Positions 25,376-33,768 of a DNA stretch of 48,541 nt are shown here, in pieces; position 1 is the first letter of the stretch; each line of letters starts with the position of its first letter. A program made the position numbers and the translations under genes. Origin of the DNA: Chloroflexota bacterium. Its GTDB lineage: Bacteria > Chloroflexota > Ktedonobacteria > Ktedonobacterales > JACDGC01. The notes beneath the pieces are model-generated. The model searched no databases and was not told the origin of the DNA. It saw only the letters and a list, made by a program, of their open reading frames with translations. The stretch lies in NCBI GenBank assembly GCA_021778805.1, contig JAJYBV010000003.1:1-48541 (forward strand), read 5' to 3'.

Positions 25376-27273
25376 TACATACTAATATTCTGAATTTTAA
25401 CAAAAATCGCCCCATGCGCCGGAATTGTGATTTCTGTATATGGCGCTGTGGTATCCATTTCCTCCATACTATTCGTGATTCGCTTCGCATATACTATCCT
25501 TGTATTCATTTGCTCCCCTTCCACGCCGGTTTGCGGCGCAGCCAATTCACCAATTGCGGCAGTATAGTCTCGCCCTGTCAGATTAAACAGTGTATACAGC
25601 GACATAGAGGGGCATTCTAAGCATAGGCACTGTACATCTTGTTCAAACATATTGCTTCCTTGTGCAGGGTCTACAATAATCTTGCGAAGTTTTCCCAAAC
25701 TTATTTCCGGTTCAGATTTTCTCCAAGCGATTAGGCTTTTATATAGATCCAGCAACGGATTTTTTTCGATATTTTCCCAGATCATAGCAGGGCGGGCATA
25801 GGCGTCGCGGCCGCGCGGGCCGGCAGTTTGATTTAAGCCAATCTCGGTTCCATAATAAATAATCGGAGTCCATGGTAGCATAAATTGAAACACTGCCGCT
25901 TGCAACAGCCGCACAGGATCATTTTCCGCCAGCCACATAAAGCGGTGCATATCATGGTTATCCAGCCCTAAAAATCCTTGCATTGTTGCCGGTTCCATCC
26001 TTTGCGCTTCTATTATATAGTCTACCAAATCACCCAAAGGCCGCGAGCGCTGCGCAAAGACCTGCCGCAGCATGCGGGTAACGGGGAAATTCATATATCC
26101 ATCCAATTTACCGGCATAGCGTTCGATCTCTTTATATCCGACAGTAATTTCACCCAGCAAAAATACTGCCGAATTTTCATCTTTCACTTCTGATTGAAAT
26201 TCACTCCAAAACTCTTCATTGGGGCCAACCACATAATCCAGCCGCAGCGCATCAGCGCCAAAATCGCGGATCCAGCGCCGGGCAGCCGTGTTTAAATAGG
26301 CGCGAACTTGGCCGAGATCGGTTCGCAGCTGCGGCATTTGTTTTACGGAAAAAAAAGCCATATACCCATTTGGCGGCCATTGTTCACCAAACGAGTACCA
26401 ATTTCGCGAGTCACTTTCGGGATGCGCTATCGCTTCTATAAATATGGGATGTTCATCTGAAGTGTGGTTCGCCACAAAATCCAGCATCAGTTTTATTCCG
26501 CGGCGGTGCGCCTCACGCGAAAGCGCCATCAGCGCCTCTGCGCCGCCAAAACGGCTGGATATGGCAGTATAGCTGGATGGGTTATATGAATGATAGGTGG
26601 GGCTTTCACATATCGGAGAAAGCCAGATCATAGTTACGCCAAGATTTTGTATATAGTCCAGTTTTTCAAGAATCCCCCAAAGGTCTCCGCCCCAAAATAC
26701 TTCATACGAATCTTTTGGCTGAATCTGCGGATTAGCTCCAGCTTTGGCAAAACGATCCACAAAAATATGATACACAATTTCGTTGTGAATCCATTGCGGA
26801 TACGACTGCCGATCTGTTTTATACTCAAATATTCTGCCAAACACCTGTGCCTCACCCAGCGGATCTGTGGCGTCGGCGTACCAAATTTGGCGCGAATCGC
26901 GTTCATTCCAGCCTTCCATCCGATAGCGCAAACGCACACCGTCGGCTTGCCCGGGCAATTCCGCGGCCCACTGCTGCACCGGAATCTGCATTTCAGAGCT
27001 AAAATATACTCCAGTTGGTTTAGCGTATACGACATTGCCAATTAGGCACATGCCCATATTGCCGGATGGAATTTTACCGTCAGTGGTAAAATACACAGCA
27101 AGATGATCAATATGTAACGTTGCGTTCGTTTCAGCAAACACCTTCACCGGCTGCCCGGGCAACGGATCCAGCGGCCAAATTTGTGCGCCATGATAGATAC
27201 CCACCGGAACATTAGCTTGGCGGCGTACATCATGCGGAGTTATAAAAGGAGCAAAAAAATAATCATCAACCAT
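25375..27273 (-). CDS. Cytoplasmic GH13 alpha-glucosidase/neopullulanase-like enzyme
   Basis: 632 residues from the ATG at 27273 (AAAGG six bases upstream; GTG at 27282 is an alternative). No signal peptide is present, so it acts inside the cell. An N-terminal beta domain (about 1-155) precedes the barrel starting IVYHIFVDRFA. Catalytic residues are nucleophile Asp346 (ALRLDYV), acid/base Glu375 (LLGEIT) and Asp441 (LDNHDMHRF). The pattern resembles maltogenic amylase/neopullulanase/cyclomaltodextrinase enzymes that cut imported maltodextrins or cyclodextrins. It is upstream of marR on the same strand and diverges from a second GH13 gene. Confidence 0.88.
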   Translation of the reverse strand: MVDDYFFAPFITPHDVRRQANVPVGIYHGAQIWPLDPLPGQPVKVFAETNATLHIDHLAVYFTTDGKIPSGNMGMCLIGNVVYAKPTGVYFSSEMQIPVQQWAAELPGQADGVRLRYRMEGWNERDSRQIWYADATDPLGEAQVFGRIFEYKTDRQSYPQWIHNEIVYHIFVDRFAKAGANPQIQPKDSYEVFWGGDLWGILEKLDYIQNLGVTMIWLSPICESPTYHSYNPSSYTAISSRFGGAEALMALSREAHRRGIKLMLDFVANHTSDEHPIFIEAIAHPESDSRNWYSFGEQWPPNGYMAFFSVKQMPQLRTDLGQVRAYLNTAARRWIRDFGADALRLDYVVGPNEEFWSEFQSEVKDENSAVFLLGEITVGYKEIERYAGKLDGYMNFPVTRMLRQVFAQRSRPLGDLVDYIIEAQRMEPATMQGFLGLDNHDMHRFMWLAENDPVRLLQAAVFQFMLPWTPIIYYGTEIGLNQTAGPRGRDAYARPAMIWENIEKNPLLDLYKSLIAWRKSEPEISLGKLRKIIVDPAQGSNMFEQDVQCLCLECPSMSLYTLFNLTGRDYTAAIGELAAPQTGVEGEQMNTRIVYAKRITNSMEEMDTTAPYTEITIPAHGAIFVKIQNISM

Positions 27274-27327
27274 ATATTTCACCTTTACGTATGTTCATTC
27301 ACTGCGCAACCAAATAATTGTTTGCTA

Positions 27328-27354
27328 TTCAACAGTTGAATATGCTACAACTAT
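27328..27354. promoter_or_regulatory. Putative MarR operator in the divergent GH13 control region
   Basis: TTCAACAGTTGAA (27328-27340) is a perfect palindrome with one central base. Within and after it, AACAGTTGA and TACAACTAT are separated by six bases, matching the two words at the marR promoter where the gap is three bases. The site lies in the 130-base gap between two divergent GH13 genes and could control both. Confidence 0.45.
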
Positions 27355-27403
27355 ATCATAAATTTGCGCAATTCCATTATTCCGAATTCCGAAAGTGACC
27401 TTT

Positions 27404-29257
27404 ATGAAACCACAAACTTGGCTTTCCGGCATCCACCACGACGGCTCTGCCCGTTATGTTCACCACACAACCGGGGAGATCGGTTCTTCCGTTGCCATTT
27501 CATTGCGAACTCCGCGCGACACCCCGATCAGCCGCATTTTCATCCGCTTTGCCCCGGACGGTGAGCAGCAATATGCGCCAATGCGCAAAACCGGTGAAAA
27601 CGGAAGCATACAATGGTGGGAAGGCGAGCTGCAGTTAAGAATGCCCGTTACCAGCTACCGTTTCCATATTATCACTCCCAGTGAAAGTTTTTGGCTGAAC
27701 GGTGAAGGCATTCACTCTTATACTCCTACCGATTCGGCAGATTTTCGCATCATTGCAGGGTATACCGCGCCGCATTGGACACATACCTCGGTTTTTTATC
27801 AAATTTTTCCGGATAGGTTTGCCGATGGCGATCCAGAATCAAATGTTGTTTCTAATGAGTATACGCTTTACGGCAAACCGGTTATTGCGCAGCAATGGGG
27901 TGATGCGCCGCTTCCTGGCGGCAGAGACTTTTTTGGCGGCGATCTGCAAGGCATTATTGACCATTTGGAGTATTTGCAGCAGCTTGGCGTTTCCGCGCTA
28001 TATATTACGCCAATTTTTACGTCACCCAGCAATCATAAATATGATGTATCCGACTTCCGCGAGATTGATCCCCATTTTGGCGGCAATACTGCCCTTGCAA
28101 AGCTTTCATCTGCGCTGCACGCACGCGGCATGAAATTAATGATGGATATTACACCAAATCACTGCGGATCATCCAATTCTTGGTTTCAGCAGGCTGTAGC
28201 AGATCCGAATGCAGAAACGGCCGAATATTTTACATTTCATCATCATCCTGATTCTTACGAATGCTGGTTAGGGGTACAAAGTCTTCCTAAGTTAAATTAT
28301 CGCAGCAAGAAATTGCAGCAAGAAATGTTTGCCGGACCGGATTCCATTATGCGGAAATGGCTGGACGCGCCATATTCCATAGACGCATGGCGGCTGGATG
28401 TAGCAAATATGATGGGACGGCAAGGCGCATTGCAAATGGGCAATAAACTTGGCCGCGCAATTCGCACAGAATTAAAGCGTGACCATTCCCAGTTGTATTT
28501 GCTTGGGGAGCATTTCTTTGACGCAACAACGCACCTTCAGGGCAATGAATTTGACGGTGTAATGAATTATCGGGGATTTTTACTTCCATTGCAGCAGTGG
28601 ATTGCCGATTTTGCTAATGACGCCGGCAACGCTTCCAGCTGGGATTCCAGCCACACAATTTCCACCTATGGATTAACGGCGCAATGGCAAGCTTATTTGG
28701 CAACTATTCCGTGGCAGATTGCGCTGCAGCAATTTAATTTATTGGATAGCCATGATACCGCACGGATGTTTTCAATAGTGCAAGGAAACATGAATAAAAT
28801 GCGCGCCGTAAGCGCATTGTTGTTTACATATCCCGGTATTCCCAGCGTATATTATGGCGATGAAATAGGGATGCAAGGCATGCGAGATCCGGATTGCCGG
28901 CGCTGCATGAATTGGGATCCCGAAGCATGGAACCACGATTTGCTGGAGTGGTATCGTGCGCTTATTCACCTGCGCACGACTGCGCCGGCGCTGATAGAGG
29001 GCGGCTATCAACTGCTATTTGCCGGTATTGATACGCTGGCGTATATGCGCGAGGCGGAAGGGGATATTATCATAATTGCTGCGCAGCGCGCTGATGATGG
29101 CGCCGAAGCAATATCACTACAAAACACCGGCATACCTGACGGCGCACATTTTACAGAGGTAATTAGCGGCCAAACCCAAACCATTACAAACAGTACGCTA
29201 AGCATTCAAGGCATTGCGGCAATCGGCGCACATATATGGAGAATGGCGCGGCACTAA
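27404..29257 (+). CDS. Cytoplasmic GH13 maltodextrin glucosidase (MalZ/neopullulanase-like)
   Basis: 617 residues from the ATG at 27404 (a GTG at 27395 is possible). No signal peptide. An N-terminal CBM34-like beta domain (about 1-120) precedes the barrel starting VFYQIFPDRFADGDP. Catalytic residues are Asp332 (AWRLDVAN), Glu369 (LLGEHFF) and Asp451 (LLDSHDTAR); FFGGDLQGI is the family B-domain entry. This layout fits maltodextrin glucosidases and neopullulanases that trim oligosaccharides after import. It diverges from the other cytoplasmic GH13 gene, sharing the putative MarR operator. Confidence 0.9.
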   Translation: MKPQTWLSGIHHDGSARYVHHTTGEIGSSVAISLRTPRDTPISRIFIRFAPDGEQQYAPMRKTGENGSIQWWEGELQLRMPVTSYRFHIITPSESFWLNGEGIHSYTPTDSADFRIIAGYTAPHWTHTSVFYQIFPDRFADGDPESNVVSNEYTLYGKPVIAQQWGDAPLPGGRDFFGGDLQGIIDHLEYLQQLGVSALYITPIFTSPSNHKYDVSDFREIDPHFGGNTALAKLSSALHARGMKLMMDITPNHCGSSNSWFQQAVADPNAETAEYFTFHHHPDSYECWLGVQSLPKLNYRSKKLQQEMFAGPDSIMRKWLDAPYSIDAWRLDVANMMGRQGALQMGNKLGRAIRTELKRDHSQLYLLGEHFFDATTHLQGNEFDGVMNYRGFLLPLQQWIADFANDAGNASSWDSSHTISTYGLTAQWQAYLATIPWQIALQQFNLLDSHDTARMFSIVQGNMNKMRAVSALLFTYPGIPSVYYGDEIGMQGMRDPDCRRCMNWDPEAWNHDLLEWYRALIHLRTTAPALIEGGYQLLFAGIDTLAYMREAEGDIIIIAAQRADDGAEAISLQNTGIPDGAHFTEVISGQTQTITNSTLSIQGIAAIGAHIWRMARH

Positions 29258-29263
29258 AACGCG

Positions 29264-29395
29264 GCGCACATAACCGGGGATTCGTAAGGGGCGGATGCCC
29301 CTTGCGCGGGGTTTGGGGTGTCCCCAAAAAATATCTTTTTATTTTATTTTCCGATGGGAAATATTGGTGGCCGGGTGGCCATAAAACGAACACCA
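29264..29395 (-). repeat. Dispersed hairpin-forming intergenic repeat, inverted long copy
   Basis: Read on the minus strand it matches 50-180: CGTGTGGTGTTCGTTTT, an A/T-rich part, AAAAAGATATTTT, TTGGGGACACCCCAA (29313-29327 region) and AAGGGGC-ATCC-GCCCCTT (29286-29303). Both stems are perfect while the loop differs from other copies, which points to selection on structure. It lies between the convergent GH13 and TIR-TPR genes. Confidence 0.75.
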
Positions 29396-29489
29396 CACGA
29401 TAAATCATGTGGCTTGTTTCCCCACCTCCACCCATGTGTACTGCGCGGCGTTTGCAAAATGGCAAGGGATCTATGTGGAAACAGAATTG

Positions 29490-32366
29490 CTACTCATTGC
29501 CTTTTGTTTCCTCTGAAAAGGTACTATTCTGAGATACAAAATTTTCGAATAATTGCATCGCATCTCTAAAATGAAATCGCTTTGCATATAATCTTGCTAA
29601 TACTTTTACTGGTTCTTGATATTTTTTATCACATTGTATCGATTGTTTTATGGCCGCTTCGGCTTCATTTTTCCTGCCCATCTCTAAGAGTATTAATCCA
29701 TATTTAAACCATATTCTTGCATTTTTTTTATCTAATTGCAAATACTGTTCGTATACTTTTATTGCTTCTTGATATCGTTTCAGACGATATAACATTACAC
29801 CTTTATTTTCCCATGCATCCCCGTTATTTGGTTGTAATTCTATTACCTTTTCATAACTTTCCAGTGCTTCTTTATACCGCTTCAATTGGGTCAGCGCTAT
29901 TCCCTTATTTCCCCAAGCAAGAGCATATTGGGGATCCAATTCCAGCGCCTTTTCATAATATTCCAGCGACTTTCCCCATTTTTTCTTCCTCATATATATT
30001 ACCCCTTTATTGTTCCATGCATTCGCGTTATCTGGCTGCAATTCTATTGCTTTGTCATAACATACAATAGCGTCTTCATATCGCTTCATTTCTGCCAGCG
30101 CTACCCCCTTATCCACCCAAGCAAGAGCATAGTATTGGGGATTAAATTCCAACGCTTTGTCATAACTTTCTATTGCTTTGTCATAACACTCCAGCGCTTC
30201 TTTATTCCGCTTCATTTCTGCCAGCGCTACCCCCTTGTTTATCCATATATAGGTGTTATCTGGCTGCAATTCCAACGTTTTGTCATAACACTCCAGCGCT
30301 TCTTTATTCCGCTTCAATTTTGCCAACGCTACGCCTTTGTTGTACCATGCGCCGGCGTTATCTGGCTGCAATTCCAACGCTTTGTCATAACTTTCCTGCG
30401 CTTCTTCATACCGCTTCATTTCTGCCAGCGCTACCCCCTTACGCCACCAAGCAAGAGCATATTGGGGATCCAATTCCAACGCTTTGTCATAACTTTCCTG
30501 CGCTTCTTCATACCGCTTCATTTCTGCCAATACTATTCCCTTACTTATCCAAACATAGGTCAATTGGGGATCCAATTCCAACGCTTTGTCATAACTTTCC
30601 AGCGCTTCTGCATATCGATTCAATTTTGCCAACGCGACTCCTTTACTTATCCATATCTTAGCGTTCTGTGGGTCCTCCTCTATTGCCCGTTCGTAGTATG
30701 CAATCGCTTTTGCCCATTGCTGCTCTTCCCTTTCCAGTTCACCTACTGCAAAATATATTTCTCCCAACTCCATTTTCGGTTCTTCCACTTGTTGATAGGC
30801 AGCTATCGCTTCCTCCTCTCTTCCAAGCGCTACACATAATTCCGCTTTGCGCACCCACATTTCCCAACAGTCCGGATATCCTTCCAGTACTTTCTCCAGT
30901 ACGCTCAGCTCCTCTTCCTTCTTGCCCAACTCCTGCAAACAACATCTTAAAATATCCCAGATATCATACCGCTCGGGAGTTTGCTGCACAATCTGCCGAT
31001 ATATGTTTGCCGCCGCTTCCCATTGATCCATTTGCCTATAGACCCATCCCTGACATTCCCTTATTTGGTTCTCTTCCGGTTTCAGTTTTGCTGCGCGCCC
31101 CAATGTTTCTAGCGCTTCTGCATATTGTCCTAGTTCTGCTTGTGCAATGCCATATGAAAACTGTATATCCCAATTCTCCGGATCATATTCTGCTGCGTGT
31201 CGATACGCTTCCTCCGTTTCTTCTTTCAGTTCCATTTCTACATAAATAACTCCGCGAATTTTCCAATAATAAGCTTTTTCTGAACTATATTGCTCTTTCA
31301 TCTGATTCCAAAAATAAGTTTTTGTCGTAAAATATTGCTCCGACATCTGAAATGCTTGCAATGCTTCTTCATAGCGGTGCATTTCTATATACACATATCC
31401 TAATTCATTCCAAGCATCACAATTCGCTTGATTCTGGGCAAGTATCTCCTTATATATTTCCGCTACTTCCCCATATCTGGCAAGATTCATTAACACATTG
31501 CTTTTGATTAATTTAAATCGTTCGTTAGTTGCATATTCTTCATTTTCTTGCTGTATGATTGCATATGCTTCCTCATAGTGTTCTATACTAAGTAATAACA
31601 TGATATAATCAAATAATAGATTAACTGAATGTTTTTTTGCTTTCATTGCATGCCGATAAACTTCCATTGCTTTTTCCGTATCTCCTAATAAATAATATAT
31701 ATATCCTAAATCATCCCACAGCATTTCATCATCTGGATTGGCATCCATAAATGGCAGTAATATTTCTACTGTTTTTCTATATTCTTTTAACTCAAGATAA
31801 ATCCTACCTTTGCGCGTAGCTGCTTTGACCCACGTTGGATCTTGCTGCGCTGCAGTTTCATACGCAATGAATGCCGCTTCATACCGCTTCTGCGCATATA
31901 ACCCATCTCCGCGGATAATCGCTGCTTCTTTGGTTTCTTGCTCAGGCGGTTCCGGCGCATGCGGCTCGGTCGCCGGCGTAATCGCCAGCATGCGAATAAG
32001 CTGCTTTGCAACTTCGCCTTCTTGGCCGGTTGCGATGATTGGTGTGTATGCTTGAAATTCTCCTGGTACCTCTCGCTCCTCCGGCAGTATTGCAAGATAG
32101 GTCATTCCGTTTGTTTCGGCTAACATATGTATTCGGCGCACCACCTGCATGGCATGTTCCGAGGCAGTTAACGTTTCGGTCAGCAAGCATACAATAATCT
32201 TGCAGTGTAAAATCTCTACTTCATAACGCCCCAAAATATCTTCATCAGGATGTATCTGCGCCGGCACAATCTGCGCTCCCGCTGTTTCCAGCGCATGGGT
32301 ATATCGCTCTGCCTGTTCACGGTCTTGCTCTGTGGAGATCAAACATATTTGCGCTGCTTCTGCCAT
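29490..32366 (-). CDS. TIR-like domain protein with a long tetratricopeptide repeat array
   Basis: 958 residues. Residues about 5-125 look like a TIR-type fold: ICLISTEQDREQAERYTHAL, then KIIVCLLTETLTASEHAM and AILPEEREVPGEFQ. Glu70 in the TASEHAM segment is at about the place of the catalytic TIR glutamate, but I cannot confirm it. An acidic linker leads to about 22 TPR units (about 150-945). Units from about 565 to 840 are nearly identical 34-residue copies (AWxNKGVALAEMKRYEEA). AAAGGA precedes the ATG. TIR-TPR proteins are candidates for NAD-consuming defence or signalling scaffolds. No partner enzyme is adjacent. Confidence 0.82.
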   Translation of the reverse strand: MAEAAQICLISTEQDREQAERYTHALETAGAQIVPAQIHPDEDILGRYEVEILHCKIIVCLLTETLTASEHAMQVVRRIHMLAETNGMTYLAILPEEREVPGEFQAYTPIIATGQEGEVAKQLIRMLAITPATEPHAPEPPEQETKEAAIIRGDGLYAQKRYEAAFIAYETAAQQDPTWVKAATRKGRIYLELKEYRKTVEILLPFMDANPDDEMLWDDLGYIYYLLGDTEKAMEVYRHAMKAKKHSVNLLFDYIMLLLSIEHYEEAYAIIQQENEEYATNERFKLIKSNVLMNLARYGEVAEIYKEILAQNQANCDAWNELGYVYIEMHRYEEALQAFQMSEQYFTTKTYFWNQMKEQYSSEKAYYWKIRGVIYVEMELKEETEEAYRHAAEYDPENWDIQFSYGIAQAELGQYAEALETLGRAAKLKPEENQIRECQGWVYRQMDQWEAAANIYRQIVQQTPERYDIWDILRCCLQELGKKEEELSVLEKVLEGYPDCWEMWVRKAELCVALGREEEAIAAYQQVEEPKMELGEIYFAVGELEREEQQWAKAIAYYERAIEEDPQNAKIWISKGVALAKLNRYAEALESYDKALELDPQLTYVWISKGIVLAEMKRYEEAQESYDKALELDPQYALAWWRKGVALAEMKRYEEAQESYDKALELQPDNAGAWYNKGVALAKLKRNKEALECYDKTLELQPDNTYIWINKGVALAEMKRNKEALECYDKAIESYDKALEFNPQYYALAWVDKGVALAEMKRYEDAIVCYDKAIELQPDNANAWNNKGVIYMRKKKWGKSLEYYEKALELDPQYALAWGNKGIALTQLKRYKEALESYEKVIELQPNNGDAWENKGVMLYRLKRYQEAIKVYEQYLQLDKKNARIWFKYGLILLEMGRKNEAEAAIKQSIQCDKKYQEPVKVLARLYAKRFHFRDAMQLFENFVSQNSTFSEETKGNE
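29990..30670 (-). repeat. Near-identical 102-bp tandem repeats inside the TIR-TPR gene
   Basis: DNA units of 102 bases recur; for example the ~49 bases starting at 30379 reappear unchanged at 30481. Blocks such as TTCTGCCAGCGCTACCCCCT occur at three or more positions. Such base-level identity, including silent sites, shows recent duplication or gene conversion. One unit (about 30150-30185) carries an extra in-frame insertion (YDKAIESYDKA), the mark of slipped repeats. Confidence 0.85.
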
Positions 32367-32696
32367 GGGAGGTATCCTTTTCTCGTTACTTGCCTAATTT
32401 CTTGGCTCGGATTCATTGCCGTTTCGCGCCAGTTTCCACTCTGAAACGCGCCATCTGCAGTGAAAATTCGATCGATATTCGCATCATACTACACGAGAAG
32501 CAACAGCGCAAACAAGCGGTAGCGCATTTGCTCTGCGCGACGCACATAACTAGGGATTCGTAAGGGGCAGTTGCCCCTTGCGCGGGGTTTGGGGTGTCCC
32601 CCAAAATATTTTTTTTTAAAAACAAACTCCGCACACCAGCGCTGGTAGTGATAGAGGGGAAATAAGCCAGATGGTTTCACCAAAGCAAAATTGCCG
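32367..32696. other. Gene-free stretch between the TIR-TPR gene and the next gene
   Basis: Apart from the repeat at 32540-32625, nothing is recognised here. No ORF with a ribosome site is seen. It presumably holds the TIR-TPR promoter, but no clear -35/-10 pair stood out. Confidence 0.4.
32540..32625 (-). repeat. Dispersed hairpin-forming intergenic repeat, short inverted copy
   Basis: Contains AAGGGGC-AGTT-GCCCCTT (32562-32579) and TTGGGG-TGT-CCCCCAA (32589-32604), again with stems kept and loop changed, followed on the plus strand by an A/T-rich ATATTTTTTTT end. It lacks the long A/T-rich half seen at 50-115. Confidence 0.72.
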
Positions 32697-33710
32697 TTAA
32701 TTTTGCAGCGGGCAGCCTCCGACAATCAACGTAACAGACGCAGCGCCGGAATGCGATGTAAATCGCACTAAAAGCCGTTGCTGGGTGATGCTGTAGACTA
32801 GAGGCGCAACAGTGATATTTTGAACCGCGCCGGCTGACAGTGTTCCTTGCAGCGGAGATATGGTAACGATGGAAGAATAATTATTGCCGAAAACACTCCA
32901 TTGCATTTCAGATGCGCCAGTGTTGGTAATTGTAAAATTTTGCGCTTCACCAACCTTGCAAGGTGTTTGAATAACAGATGGCTGAATCAACATATAATTT
33001 TGAGTAGTAGAAGTGCTGCCTCCCGCATTTGCCGAAGTTCCCGGAATAGTATATATAAATATCGCGGTCGCAATCAGTATCATTGCCGTTAGAATTGCAA
33101 TACCGATAACATAGCGCGGCTGCAATGAAAATGAACGGCGCCGCGGCACTTTTGGCGCGCGCCATATTCGCAATTGCATTTGTGTTGCGCCATCTAAAAC
33201 CGCAGATTTTATCCGCATAGTTGCAGCGTCTTCGGTAAATATATCTGGCGCGCCGGCTTGCCGACGATGAGTATCTTGCGCAGAAGCAACCGGCCAGTGA
33301 ACAGCACGCGCAATATCAGCAATATATGAGTTGTTATCGCGAATCTGTAGTTTTCCTTGAAGTGATATAAAACCCGCCAAAGTCAGCAGTTCCATTGGAA
33401 GGACCGCGCGATCCACAAATCGATTTGCCGGAGGAAACAATCCCGGATGCAGCGCCAATGAAGGCTGTGAAAATTTTAATCGAACAGCTTCAATACATGC
33501 TTCCGGACCGCTTACCGCAATGACAACATGGCCCTCGCCGTTGGGATATTGCAAGGCGCCGTCATACAGCGCACAACCACACAATACCGCCGGATCCAGC
33601 GTTTCCATAAAGATCTTCCAAGCGCGCATGACCGATGCGTATGAAGAATTTGATAACGCAGTAAATTGTATCCCGATTATTGAACTATTGCGAGTGTTAT
33701 CCTGGTACAT
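32697..33710 (-). CDS. Single-pass membrane protein with extracellular Ig-like domain, unknown function
   Basis: 337 residues. The first ~195 form a cytoplasmic globular region with no family I recognise, ending in a basic stretch (RAPKVPRRRSF). One membrane segment (about 200-223, YVIGIAILTAMILIATAIFIY) is followed by a Gly/Ser/Thr linker and a small beta-rich domain (about 243-335; FTITNTGASEMQWSV) that resembles BACON/Ig-like extracellular folds. The ribosome site is weak. It is downstream of the TPR gene on the same strand (58-base gap) and may work with it; this is inference from position only. Confidence 0.7.
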   Translation of the reverse strand: MYQDNTRNSSIIGIQFTALSNSSYASVMRAWKIFMETLDPAVLCGCALYDGALQYPNGEGHVVIAVSGPEACIEAVRLKFSQPSLALHPGLFPPANRFVDRAVLPMELLTLAGFISLQGKLQIRDNNSYIADIARAVHWPVASAQDTHRRQAGAPDIFTEDAATMRIKSAVLDGATQMQLRIWRAPKVPRRRSFSLQPRYVIGIAILTAMILIATAIFIYTIPGTSANAGGSTSTTQNYMLIQPSVIQTPCKVGEAQNFTITNTGASEMQWSVFGNNYSSIVTISPLQGTLSAGAVQNITVAPLVYSITQQRLLVRFTSHSGAASVTLIVGGCPLQN

Positions 33711-33768
33711 TGTTTTGCTTACTAAATTTCCTCTGCTGAAATATTCTTAGCGCTGCCGCGGCGCGCAT

